40,681 bases of DNA from Acephala macrosclerotiorum (lineage: Eukaryota; Ascomycota; Leotiomycetes; Helotiales; Mollisiaceae): NCBI GenBank assembly GCA_014904845.1, contig MU119593.1, positions 1-40,681 on the forward strand, read 5' to 3'. The stretch's first letter is position 1, and every line of letters starts with the position of its first letter. Under the pieces are notes generated by a model. The model searched no databases, was not told the origin of the DNA, and was given only the letters and a program-made list of their open reading frames with translations. The position numbers were made by a program, and so were the translations under genes. Positions 14,624 through 26,968 of the stretch are shown here, in pieces.

Positions 14624-14655
14624 TATTTCGTAATTTATTTTCGAACGTTTTAATA
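14624..14655 (+). repeat. Split 5' LTR of copy B, right part
   Basis: The last 32 bp of the LTR (TATTTCGTAATTT to CGTTTTAATA), directly followed by the internal region of copy B in the same order as after the 5' LTR of copy C at 20651. Confidence 0.8.
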
Positions 14656-17600
14656 TTAATTAATAATTGAATTCGTTCAATTATAAAATAATAAAATTAT
14701 TTACGAAAAAACAATAATTAAATAAAATCGATCAAATAAAAAAATTCAAATTATACGCAATTTATTAATTTAATTAAATATAAAAAAAAAATATTTTTAT
14801 TTATATTAAAAAAAACTATTAAATCTTTAAAAAATATTGTAATTTTACGTTTGTTTTATTTTTCTCGATTTAAAACTAATTAATTTTCTATTTTATATTT
14901 TATCGCGTATTAATAACAAGTATTTTATTATAATTTATTAAATAATTCTAAAAACAATTTTTACGAATTTAATACGAAAACTCGTCGAATTAATATATTT
15001 ATTGAATATAATACGATCTAATAAAATACTTTTTAAAAGTATAATTATATTCTCTCAAAATACGATTTTAATTAAAAAAAAACTTTTTTATTATTTTTTT
15101 ATTTCTCGATTCAATATAATATATATTAAAATAAATACAAAATTTCAAAGTAAAAAATAATTAAAACTATAAATTATAAATAGAATATAAAAAAATATTT
15201 CTAAAATAAATAAAAAAAATATTTAAAAAAAAAATAAATAAAAACACGAAAAAAAAATTATATAAAATTTTATAAATAAACGAAATATAAATATCGAAAA
15301 AACGATTTATTAAAAATTTAAAAATATTAATAAATATTGCAAATAAAAAAAACAATCAAAATAATCGTATAAAAAAATTATAAAAATAAATTTAATATTT
15401 TCGAATTCTTTTTTTTAATTACTAAAACTTATTACAAAATTTTTTATAAAACAAACGATATTATTCGAATGTATAATACTTTAAAAACAATTTCAAAAAA
15501 ACAATAAAATATTATTATTAAATTTATTATTAAAAAACGAAAACTTAAAACGAAATTCGTCGTTTTTATTATTATTAAAAATTGAAAAATTATTAAAAAA
15601 TTTTAATCGATCAATATATAATTTTGATTACGAGAATTAAATAATATTTAATTTCAATAAAAAATTAATTATTTTTATAAAAATTTATAATAATAAATTC
15701 AAATACTACGAAAAAAAAATTTTATTAAATATATTTATACAAATATTTAAAAATTTATATTCAAAAATAAATATTAAATTCGAGAATTATTATAACGTAT
15801 TTTCGATTATATTTACTAATAAAATTAACGAGTTCTATTATTATAAACTCGCTAAAAAAAAATTTATTTTTCAACAAAATAATTAAAATTATAAAATCGA
15901 ATTTCGAGATCGAAAAACGTTAAAACAAAATATTTAATTAATAAAACACGATTATATTCGTATTAATTCGAATATAAAATTCAAATAAAACGATTTTTAA
16001 ATACTTTGAAATATTACATTAAAAATTGATTTAAAAATAATTTAATTTATATTCGAATATACAAACAAAAATTATTATACGAAACAAATTTTATTACATT
16101 TATTAAAGCGTATTAAAATACTATTAAACGTTTTTTCGATTTTTATCGAATTTTTAAACGATATACGAAAACGTTTATAATACGATTTTATTTTAAATAA
16201 AAATAAAAACAATTTTTAAAATTTTTATAATCGAAAAAAAAAATTTTTATTAAAATATAATCGAATTATATTTTATAGACTATAAATATTACGATAAAAA
16301 TATTCAATATAATAATCGAATTAATTACAAAAAATCGATAATATATTAAAACGAAAAAAAATATTTTATTTGTAAAAATTCAAATTATTAAAATATTTAT
16401 TATATACTAAAAAAAAGAAAAAAAGCGTATAACGATTTTAAAAAATCGAAATTGTTCGATACTAAAAAAAAAAAAAAAGCGTATAATAATTTTAAAAAAT
16501 CGAAATTATTTAATAAAAATAAAATAATTTAATTTGTAATTAAATTCAAAGAATTAAATTTTAATATTACTAAAAAATATAAACAATTTATCGTTAAATT
16601 TATTAAAAAAAAAATTTATATAAAAACGATATTACGCGATCAATTAATTATTTTATAATATTTTATAATACAATTAATAAATTTAAAATTATCAAATTAT
16701 TCGATTATTAATCAATTTATTATATAATATCGAGTATTATAATACAATTAAAACTATTTTTAATATTTATTAATATAAAAATATACTTAATAAATCGCTA
16801 TATATTAAACGTTTTTATAAGTATTATAATCGATACTAATATCGTTTAATAATCAATTATTAATAAAAATTAGTATTTAATTTTTCAATAAATTTAAAAC
16901 GTTAAATTAAACGAATTTAAAATTAAAAAAATAATAATTAAATTTAAAATCAATAAAATTTTATTTTTTAAAACTATTAATATTAATATATTAATTAAAC
17001 GTATTATATTTTACGTAATTTTAATAAACGTATTTTTTTATTGTATTTTTAAAATATAAACAAACTACGAATTAAATTTAATAATTTTAATAATATATTT
17101 ATTTAAAATAAATAATATACGTTTATTATTAGAGTATTTAAATATTTTTAAATATTATTTGATTTACTCGAAAATTTAATTTATAATAATTGTAAAATTT
17201 TTACAATAAAAATCGATTTTATTATTTATTATTTAATTAAAACGAAATTTAAACGATTATATAAACGCTTTAAATATTTATCGATTATTAAATTCGTACA
17301 AATATTAAAACGTAAAAAATATTTTACGAATTTCAAAAAAATTAAAAAAATAATAAAATTTTATTAATAATACTAAATAAATAATAAATTTTTCAATCGT
17401 TTCAAATTTATATTATACAACGATTATAATTTCAATTATTTCGTTTATTTAAACGTATTATAAATCGATAAAAAATTAATATTTCAAATTATAAACGAAA
17501 TTACAATATTTCAAATTACGAAATTCTTTATAAATATATTAATAAAAAAAATATAAAATATTTTTCGAATGTATTAAATCGACGTTTACTTTAAATTACT

Positions 17601-20407
17601 AGTATTTACTATTTATAATTTTAAAACAAACTTTAATTCTAAAAAATTTCACAATAATATTAAAAATATAAATATCGATTTGAAAATTATATTAATAAAA
17701 ATTTATAATTCGATTAATCTAATAAAAAAATATTATATTTTATTAAAACGTACGTATAATATATTATTTTAAAAAAATTTCAATTTATAAAAAAAAAACG
17801 ATTTCAAATAACGATTAAAATAATCAATAATACAATAAAATTAAACAATATTATTTTTATATTTTTTATTTTTAATATTTATTTTCGAATATTATAATAA
17901 AACGCATTTATAATATTAATTATTATTAAAATTAAAACGATAAAAAATATAATAATCGCGATTTGAAAATATTATATTATTTATTAAATTAATAATATTC
18001 TACAAATAAAAAATAATCTACGAAATTATTATTTAATCGATTTATTTTTAAATTCAAATATATTTATTTGAAAAAAAAACAAAAAATAAAAAAAATCGTA
18101 TATATTTTTAATAATAAATAAAAAAATATATCAATTACAATTACTAAATAAACTAAAAAAAATTTATAGTATTACAATAAAATCATTTTATTAAAATCTC
18201 GAATAATTCAAAAAATAATTAAAAAATTATTTATTAAAAAAAAACTTATTAAAAAATTTAAATTTAAAATCAAATTTTTTTAAAAAAAATTCAAAAATAA
18301 AAAAAACTTTATATATTTTAAAAAAAATTAATATTTATTTCGAATTGTAATAAAAAATTTTTTTTACGTTTTTAATTTTAATAAATATATTTATATAAAT
18401 ATAAAAATTTTTAAAATTTATTTAATTAAAAAAAAAACTAAAAATAAATAATTGTTTATAGATTTTCGTACAAAAAAATTATTATTATTTTAAACAATTT
18501 ATTTACAATTTTCTATAAAAAAAAAATTAATAAATTAATTATAAAAAAAATTTTTAAACTAATTTTTAATAATTCGAAAAAAATTAGTAATTAATGAATT
18601 TTCAATTCAAAACTAATAAATAAAATCAAAAACATAAAAATAATAATTTTATACGAAAAATCTCGTTTTATAATTTAAATATTTAACGATAAAAACAAAA
18701 AAACAATACTAATTCAATTTTCAATTATTTAACGCGTTAATTAACGAATTATTATTATTTTAATTTTATTTTTCAAATTTAAAAAAATCAATTTTTACTT
18801 AAAAAATATTATTCAAATATATATACAATTAATAATTCTATTAATACGTATTATTTTTATTAGATTTTCAAAAAAAAATAACGAATAAATTTCTATTAAA
18901 TATTGTTTTTAAAATAATTAAATTTTTTTACAAAGTTTTAAAAATAAAAATATACTAATATAAAACGTATAATATTTATTATAAAAACAAATTTTCGATA
19001 AAATTTTCAATTTTTAATTTTTGTTTATTTATTACGAAAAATAATTATATTTTATTCGAAATAATTAATATATAAATTAATAATATAATTATTTTAAAAA
19101 ATCAAATTTTTATAAAATTAAAAGATTTTAAATTGCAAAAAATCAAATTATTAATTAAATTTATAAAGTTTTTTATATCGAATATTTTTCTATTGTTTAA
19201 TAAATGTAAATTAATAATAAATAAAATTGAAAATAAAATTGTATTTTCGCAAAAAAAATAAAATAAACGTTTAAATTTAATTGATTCGAAATTAAATTTT
19301 TATAAATAAACGTATTTCGAGCAACGTATTCGAAGAGTATATATTAATTCTATTTATTAATCGAAAATTACATACAATATATCGACGATAATTCAATATT
19401 AATATCTCGAAAAAAAGTAAATTGTAATATTAAATAAACGATTACAATAGTAAATAAACAATTTCGATCGTAGATTTTAATTTTTTTGTTTAAATTTATA
19501 TTCAATAAAAATTTTCGTCTTTGTAAACGATTTTTTTACTATAAATAAAAATCTCAATTTGTAGATCGAGTATATTGTCGTTTTTAGTAATAAAATTTAT
19601 AGTAATAAACAATTCGATTTACAAAGCAATTTATTTTATTAAAATTCAATGAAATATAAAAAAATTATTTGTATTATTTTAATTTTTAAATTATATACAA
19701 TAATAATAAAAATCGATATAAAAATTTCGATTTTTATTATTTTTGATTTTATTATAAAACGATTTAAATTGAATTTAATTCTCGTAATTATTTGTATTAA
19801 TTTTTTTTTTTCTATGAGTATATAATCAAATTCGATACTATTAAAAAAAAGCGTTTTATGATCGATATTATAATTATTAAATAATCGTATAAACGCAAAA
19901 AATTTTCAAAAATTTAATAAATTATTAAAAATAGTAATTCAATTGATATTATAATTAAATTTAATACTAATAAAGTATTTGAATCACTCGTTAATATTAA
20001 TCGTTTTAATATTAAAATATAAAAATAAATACAACGTCTCGAAATCTAGAAATTAATCGATAAAAACGAGAATAATAAAAAAAGTAATCGTTAAAAAAAA
20101 TAATACTAAAAAAAAAAACGTATAATTATTGTTTTAGTGTTTTTAGTATTTTTCAATATTTTTAATATTTTTAAAAGTAAAATTTTCGATTGATTTGAAA
20201 GTTATAAATATTGAGTTTAAAAGAATTTTTTTAAATTTGATTTGATTAATCAAATATTATAATACGTAACGACGATTAATTTACGATTAAATTTCTTTTT
20301 AGTATTTGATAATAAAATAATACGTTAATAATCGTAATAATACTTTTTTTTGTATTTAGTTTACGAATTGAAAAAAGCGTTTTTTTTTTCAAAAAAAGAA
20401 TTATTAG
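14656..20407 (+). pseudogene. Internal gag-pol region of copy B, RIP-saturated
   Basis: About 5.75 kb collinear with 20652-26520 of copy C; for example 15600-15900 matches the gag part and 17030-17400 the protease to pre-integrase part. It carries stop codons in every frame and no protein domain can be read directly. A 55-bp tandem duplication at 16406-16514 is present here but not in copies A or C. Comparison with copy C shows G-to-A and C-to-T substitutions with most CpG kept. Confidence 0.8.
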
Positions 20408-20422
20408 TATCGATTCAATTAT

Positions 20423-20651
20423 TGTCGATTCAATTATGTGATCACTTAAGCGATCGACTAAATGATCTTAGCTATGATCTCTATTGCCCTTGGCAACAAT
20501 TGCTCTAGTGTTTACTCTTTAATCTTACGTCCACTCTGTTTAATTATATAGATAGAAAAATGCTCTTTCTAAGAAAAGGTAAACAGAATTGAATTATTGA
20601 TACCAGATTAAGATCTTAGTATTTCGTAATTTGTCCCCGGACGTTTTAACA
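20423..20651 (+). repeat. 5' LTR of copy C
   Basis: 229 bp, starting TGTCGATTCAATTATGTG and ending CGTTTTAACA. The differences seen from the 3' LTR are all transitions, with more A/T here. The sequence AATTATATAGATAG near the middle is a plausible TATA element for the retroelement promoter. Confidence 0.9.
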
Positions 20652-21190
20652 TTGATCAGTGGTTAAACTCGTTTGACTACAGAGTAGTAAAATTACTTAC
20701 GAAGAAGTAGCAATTGAATAAAATCGATCGAACAAGAAAGCTTAAATTGTACGCAATTTACTAGTTCAATTGAACGTGAAAAAGAGTAGTTTTTACTTGT
20801 ATTAAAGGAGATTACCAGATCTCCAAAGAATATTGCGATCTTACGTTCGCTTTGTTTTCCCCGGCCTGAAACTGGTTGATTCTCTATTCTACGCTCTATC
20901 GCGTATTAATAATGAGTACTTTATTGTAATTTGTTGGACAATACAAAAAAAAAAAAAAAAAAAACAATTTTTACGAGTTTGATACGAAGACTCGTCGAAT
21001 TAATATATTTACTGGGTACGATACGACTCGATAAAATGTTTTTCGAGAGTACGATTATACTTTCTTAGAGTACGACTTTAATCAGGGAAAGGCTTTCTTA
21101 TTACTTTTTTTATTTCTCGATTCGATATAATATATATTGGAATGGATATAGAGTTTTAAGGCGAGGGGTGATCGGGACCATGGATTATAG

Positions 21191-24100
21191 GTGGAATATA
21201 GAGAAGCATTTTTAGAATGGACAGAGGAAATGTTTGAGAAGAGGATAAACGGAAACACGAGAAAAAAGCTACGTGAGACGTTGCGAATGAACGAAGTATG
21301 GATATTGGAAAGACGATTTATTAAGGTTTTAAGAGTATTAATAGACATCGCAAATGAGAAGGGACAATTAAAGTGGTCGCATGAAGAGGTTGTAGAAATG
21401 AGTTTGATAGGAAATTTCAACTCATAGAGGAATACAATCGATTCAAAAGTAAAATAGACTTGAAAATTAGCGTTTTTCACTATTCCTATCGAAAAAATTA
21501 AAGAAATGGTATTAGTACCTTCGAACCCTCTTTTTCAATTACTAAAACTTGCTACAAAATCTTCTATAGAGTAGACGACGCTATTCGAACGTACGACACT
21601 CTAAAAATAACTCTAAGAGCGCAATAAGACATTGTTATTAGATTTGCCGTTAAAGAACGAAAACTCGAAACGAAATCCGTCGTTTTTATTATCACTAGAA
21701 ATTGAAAAATTGCTAGAGAATTCTAATCGATCAATATACAATTTCGATCGCGAGAATCAAGTAGTATTCAGTCTCGGTAGAGAATTAACTATTCTTATAA
21801 AAATCTACAACGATAAACTCAAATACCACGGAGAAAAAAACTCATTGGATATGTTTATACGAGTATTCGAAGACTTATATTCGAAAGTAAGCGTTAGACT
21901 TAAAAACTACCGTGACGCGTTCTCGATTATATTTGTCGACGAGATTAGCGAGTTCTATTACTAGAAGCTCGCTGGGAAAAGTTTACCCTTCGATAGAATA
22001 ATTGAAATTATAAGATCGAACTTCGAGATCGAAAAACGCTGGAACAGGATATTTAATTGGTAGAACACGATTATACTCGCGTTAGTTCGAGCGCAAAACC
22101 CAAACAAGACGACCCTCGAATGCTTCGAGATACTGTGCCAAAGACTAATCCAGAAACAGTTTGACCTACGCCCGAATATGCGAATAGAGACTACTATACG
22201 GGACAAGTTTTACTACGTTTGCCAGAGCGTACCAGAGTATTACCAGGCGCTTTTTCGACTTTCATCGAACTTTTAAGCGGCATGCGAAAACGTTCGTAAC
22301 GCGATTTCATTCCAGGCGAAAGTAGAAACAATTCTTAGAACTTTTATAATCGGAAAAAGAGAAGTCCATCGAGATATAATCGGATCATACTTCGCAAACC
22401 GCAAATATCACGGCAAAAGTACTCGGTATAGCGACCGGACTAGTTATAAGAGGTCGACAACATATCAAAACGGAAAGAAATACTTTGTTTATAAAAACTC
22501 GAATTGTTGAAATACTCGCTATACGCTAGAAAAGAGAAAAAGAGTGTACGACGGTTTTAAGAAATCGAAACCGTTCGACAAAGACAAGATGATTTAGTTC
22601 GTGATTGAGTTCGAAGGATTAAATCCCGATATCGCTAAGAAATACGAACAATTCGTCGTTGAACTTACTAAAGAAGGAGATTTACACGGAAACGATATTA
22701 CGCGATCGATTAATTATTTTATGACATTCCACGGCACGGTTGATAGACTTAGAATCATCGAATTACTCGATCGCTAATCAATTTACTATACGATATCGAG
22801 TGTCGCAATGTAATCGAGACCGTTTTCGATGTCTACTAATACAAAGGCGTACTTGACGAGTCGCTACGTATCAGACGTTTTCATGGGTATTATGGTCGAT
22901 ACTAGTGCCGTTCAACGATCGACTGCCGGCGAAGGCCAGTATTTGGTTCTTCAACGGATTCGGAACGTCAAATTGGACGGATTTAGAGTTGGAGAAATAG
23001 TAATCAAGTTTGGAATCGACGAAATTTCATTTCTTGAGATTATCGACGTCGATACGTCAATTGGACGTATTACGTTTCACGTGGTCCCAGTAGACGTACT
23101 TTTTCTACTGTGCTTTCAAGATATAAACAAACTGCGAATTAAATTCGACAATTTTAATAACGTGTTTGTTCGAGATGAACGGCGTACGTCTATTATTAGA
23201 GCGTTTAAATATTTTTGGATATTATTTGATCCACTCGAAAGTTTGGTTTATAGCAATTGTGAGATTTCTATAGCAAAAATCGGTTTTACTATTTGCTATT
23301 TGATTGAAACGAAGTTCAAACGATTGTACAAGCGCTTTGAACATTTATCGGTCGCTAGATTCGCGCGAGTACTAGAGTATAGAAAATATTCTACGAATTT
23401 CGAAGAAATTAAGAAGATAACGAGGTTTTACTAGTAATGTCAAATGAATAATAAATCTCCCGGTCGTTTCAAGTTTATATTGCGCGACGACTATAATTTC
23501 AATTACTTCGTCTATTTAGACGTATTGTAGATCGACGGGAAGTTAGTACTTTAGGTCGTAGACGAGGTTATAATATTTCAAGTCGCGAGATTCTTTGTAG
23601 ATATGTCGGCGAAAGAAGCATAGAACGCTTTTCGAGCGTACTGGATTGACGTTTACTTTGGATTATCGGTATTTGCTATTTATGACCTCGGAACGAATTT
23701 CAACTCTAAGGAATTTCGCGATAACGCTAAGAGTATAAACATCGACTCGAAGACTATACCGATAGAGATCTATAACTCGATTGGTCTAATAGAAAAGTAC
23801 TACGCTCTATTGAAACGTGCGTATAATATACTACTTCGAGAATTCTTTGATTTGCGGAAAAAAGAGTAATTTCAAATGGCGATCAAAGCAGTCAATAATA
23901 CGACGAAATCGAATGGTATTATTTCTACACTTCTTGTTTTCGGTGTCTACTTTCGAATGTCACAATGGAACGCGCTTGCAGCATTAATTGCCGTTAGAAC
24001 TAAGGCGGTAAAAAGTGCAATAACCGCGGTTCAAAAATGTTACGCTACTCGCCAAATCAACGATGCTCTACGAATGAGAAATAGTCCATAGAATTATTAT

Positions 24101-26143
24101 TTAATCGATTTACTTTTAAATTCAAACGTGTTTGTTTGGAGGAAAGGCAAAGGATAGAAAGGATCGTATACGCTTTTGGTAGTAAATGGAGAGACATGTC
24201 AATTACAATTGTCAAATGGACTAAGAAATTTCTGTAGTATTACGATGAAACCATTTTATTAAGACCTCGAGCAATCCGAAGAGCAATTAGAAGATTATTT
24301 ATTAAAAGAAAATTTGCCAAAGGATCTAGACCCAGAATCAAACTTTTCTAGAAAGAGTTCGAAAATAAAGAAAAATATGCTTGATTTACTTCGCTCGACC
24401 GAGAAAACTTCGTATACTCCGAAAAAAAACTTACGCTTATTTCGAATTGCGATAAAGATCCTTTTCTACGTTTTTAGTCTCGACGAATACATCTATATAA
24501 CAATTTGCATAGATATAGAAACTTTCGAAGTTTATTTGACCGAGAAAGAGACTAGGAATAAACAATTGTCTATGGACTTTCGCGCAAAAAAGATTATTAT
24601 TATCCCAAGCGATCCGTTCGCAGTTTCCCGTAGAAAGGAAATTGATGGACTAATCGCAAAAAGAGTTTTTGAACTGATTCCCAATAACTCGAAAGAGATT
24701 AACAACCAACGAATCTTCGATTCAAAACTAATAAACGAGGTCAAAGGTATGGGAACGGCAATTCCATACGAGAAATCTCGTCTTGTGATTTAAGCATTTA
24801 ACGATGAAAGCAAAAAGACAGTACTGACTCAATCCCCGACTATCCAGCGCATCAATCAACGAATCATCATCGCTTTAATTCCATCTCTCAAATCCAAGGG
24901 AATCAATCTTTACTTAAGAGACATCACCCAAACATACGTGCAATCAACAACTCCACTAGTACGTGTTATCTTCGCCAGGCCTTCGAAAGAAATGACGAAT
25001 GAGCTCTTATCGAACGTCGTTTTCAAAGTAATTAAACTTTTCTACGAAATCTCGAAAGCGGAAATACACTAGTATAAAACGTATAGTGCCTACTACAAAG
25101 ACGAGCTCTCGATAAAACTTTCAACTTTCGATCCCTGTCTATTTATTACAAAGGGTAACTATACTCTATTCGAGATAGTCGGCATACAAACCGACGATAC
25201 GCTTATCTTGAGAGATTAAACCTTTGTGGAACTAGAGGACTTTAAACTGCAAAAGGCCAAACTGCTAGTTAAGTCTACAAAATCTCTCACGCCGAATACT
25301 TTTCTGCTGTTTAACGGATGCAAACTAGCAGTGAATAAAATTGGAAATGGGATTGTACTTTCGCAAAAAGAGTAAAGTAAGCGCTTAGGTCTAATTGATT
25401 CGAAATCAAACTTTTACAAGTAAATGTACTTCGAGCAACGTACTCGGGGAGTATACATTAGTTCTATCTACCAATCGGAAACTGCGTACGACATGTCGAC
25501 GGCAGTTTAATACCAATATCTTGAAAAGGAGTAAATTGCAGCGCTGAATAAGCGGCTACAATAGCAGATGAACAATCTCGACCGTGGGTTCCGATTCTTT
25601 TGTTTGGATTTACATTCAACGAAATTCTTCGTTTTTGTAAACGGCTCCTTTGCCATGAATGAGAATCTCAGTTCGCAGATCGAGTATGTCGTCGTTTTTG
25701 ATAATGAGACTTATAGCGATAGACAATTCGATTTGCGGGGCAATTTACTCTACTAGAGTTCAACGAAATGCAAAAGAGTTATTCGTGCTGTTCTAACTTC
25801 TGAGCTATACGCAATGACAGTAGGAATCGACATGGGAATCTCGATTTCTACTATTTTTGACCTTATTATAAAGTGATTCGAGTTGAACCCAGTTCTCGTG
25901 GTCATTTGCATCGATTCCTTCTCTCTTTACGAGTATATGGTCAAGCTCGGTACTACCAAGGAGAAGCGTCTCATAATCGATATTATGGCTATTAGACAAT
26001 CGTATGAACACAGGGAACTCTCGAAGATTCGGTAGATTGCTGGAGATAGTAATTTAATTGATACTATGACCAAGTCCAACGCTAATAAAGCACTTGAGTC
26101 GCTCGTTAGCACCAATCGCCTTAATGTCAAAGTACAAAGATGA
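21191..26143 (+). pseudogene. Ty1/copia gag-pol polyprotein, broken by RIP stop codons
   Basis: Retrotransposon polyprotein needed for particle formation, cDNA synthesis and integration. All readable pieces share one frame, with many in-frame stops and no visible frameshift. Gag: about 21191-22270 (FSLGRELTILIKIYNDKLKY; TLECFEILCQRLIQK). Protease: about 22860-23110; the DTG triad reads DTS (22898-22906, GGT to AGT). Gag-pre-integrase: about 23250-23430. Integrase: about 23440-24091, with D (23519), D (23684) and E (23765) codons present. RT: about 24540-25500, with LRDITQTY (D at 24920) and QTDD (D, D at 25193-25198) in place of the usual copia YVDD. RNase H: about 25560-26100, with the first catalytic Asp changed to Asn (25640-25642). 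The natural end may be the next in-frame stop (26207-26209) if the TGA at 26141 was a Trp codon. The true start lies upstream of 21191 and is unclear. Not functional as it stands. Confidence 0.9.
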
Positions 26144-26520
26144 ATGCAATGTCCCGAAGCCCAGGAATCAGTTGGCGAGGGCGAGAATAGTGGAGAGAGC
26201 GGTCGTTGAAAAGGACAACACTAGAAAAAGGGACGTGTAGTTGTTGTTTTGGTGTTTTTGGTGTTTTTCGATATTTTCGGTGTTTTCGGGAGTAGGGCTT
26301 TCGATTGGCTCGGAGGTTATAAACACCGGGTTTGGGGGAATTCCCTCAAGTCTGGCCTGATCGGTCAGGCATTACAACACGTGACGGCGATTGGTTCACG
26401 ATCAGATTTCCTTCTAGTATTTAGTAGCGGGACAGCGCGTTGGCAGCCGCGGTGGTACTCTTCTCTGTATCTGGTTTACGAGTTGGAAAGAGCGTCTTCT
26501 CCCAAAAAGAGAGTTGCCAG
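26144..26520 (+). other. 3' untranslated part of copy C with short G/T repeats and a hairpin
   Basis: The region between polyprotein and 3' LTR. It contains a degenerate 9-bp repeat (TGTTTTTGG type) at about 26244-26289 and a perfect 6-bp stem, GCCTGA/TCAGGC with loop TCGG, at 26355-26370. An open frame at 26249-26539 runs into the LTR and has no protein-like character, so it is not called. Confidence 0.6.
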
Positions 26521-26749
26521 TGTCGGTTCAATCATGTGATCGCTTAGGCGATCGGCTAGATGATCTTAGCTATGATCTCTATTGCCCTTGGCAACAGTTG
26601 CCCTAGCGTCCACTTTTTAATCTTACGTCCACTCTGTTTAATTATATAGGTAGAGGGATGCCCTTTCTGAGAAGAGGCAAACAGGATTGAATTATTGACA
26701 CCAGACTAAGATTTTAGTATTTCGTGATTTGTCCTCGAACGTTTCAACA
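26521..26749 (+). repeat. 3' LTR of copy C
   Basis: 229 bp, TGTCGGTTCAATCATGTG to CGTTTCAACA, the least mutated LTR in the window. It has a 6-bp perfect stem GATCGC/GCGATC near its start (about 26538-26553) and a TATA-like AATTATATAGGTAG. It is followed by the target duplication ATTAT and the remainder of copy B's 3' LTR. Confidence 0.9.
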
Positions 26750-26754
26750 ATTAT

Positions 26755-26968
26755 ATAATTATTTAAACGATCGATTAAATGATTTTAATTATAATTTTTA
26801 TTACTTTTAATAACGATTGTTTTAATATTTACTTTTTAATTTTACGTTTACTTTATTTAATTATATAAATAAATAAATACTTTTTTTAAAAAAAAGTAAA
26901 TAAAATTGAATTATTAATATTAAATTAAAATTTTAATATTTCGTGATTTGTTTTTGAACGTTTTAATA
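26755..26968 (+). repeat. Split 3' LTR of copy B, right part
   Basis: 214 bp continuing the LTR begun at 20408-20422. It is heavily A/T-shifted relative to the LTR of copy C only a few bases away, which shows a sharp change in mutation load at the nesting junction. Confidence 0.85.

Larger units (their letters stand above)
20423..26749 (+). mobile_element. Ty1/copia LTR retrotransposon copy C, nested in the 3' LTR of copy B
   Basis: Complete 6327-bp element with LTRs 20423-20651 and 26521-26749 (229 bp each, TGTCG...AACA) and a perfect 5-bp target duplication ATTAT (20418-20422 and 26750-26754). The order gag, protease, integrase, RT, RNase H is that of Ty1/copia. RIP damage is much lighter than in copies A and B and falls toward the 3' end. 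A purine run at 26504-26513, seven bases before the 3' LTR, is a candidate polypurine tract. The primer-binding site should begin near 20652, but I could not match it to a tRNA. The element is the most recent insertion in this cluster. Confidence 0.9.
8162..26968 (+). mobile_element. Ty1/copia LTR retrotransposon copy B (host of two nested insertions)
   Basis: Full-length plus-strand element whose two LTRs were each split by another copy of the same family. The 5' LTR is 8162-8358 plus 14624-14655 (197 + 32 = 229 bp). The internal part is 14656-20407. The 3' LTR is 20408-20422 plus 26755-26968 (15 + 214 = 229 bp). Both sums equal the 229 bp of the intact LTRs of copy C, which confirms the reconstruction. 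The internal region follows copy C throughout but is mutated almost to saturation, with nearly all remaining C and G in CpG. The flanking 5-mers AAAAT (8157-8161) and ATAAT (26969-26973) match at 4 of 5 positions, so its own target duplication is uncertain. Confidence 0.85.

Noticed and set aside
20437..20651. Shorter 215-bp LTR starting at TGTGATC, with shared LTRs in a tandem array
   Set aside because: My first reading. Extending the LTR 14 bp upstream to TGTCGG gives 229 bp for every copy, reveals 5-bp target duplications and shows nesting instead of a tandem array.
21082..21480. 132-codon minus-strand open frame
   Set aside because: It lies antisense to the gag start of copy C, and its RIP-mutated counterpart appears antisense in copy B at 15167-15355; both are shadows of the gag reading frame.
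26249..26539. 96-codon plus-strand open frame
   Set aside because: It covers the 3' untranslated part of copy C and the LTR start, is built partly from a G/T simple repeat and has no counterpart in copies A and B.
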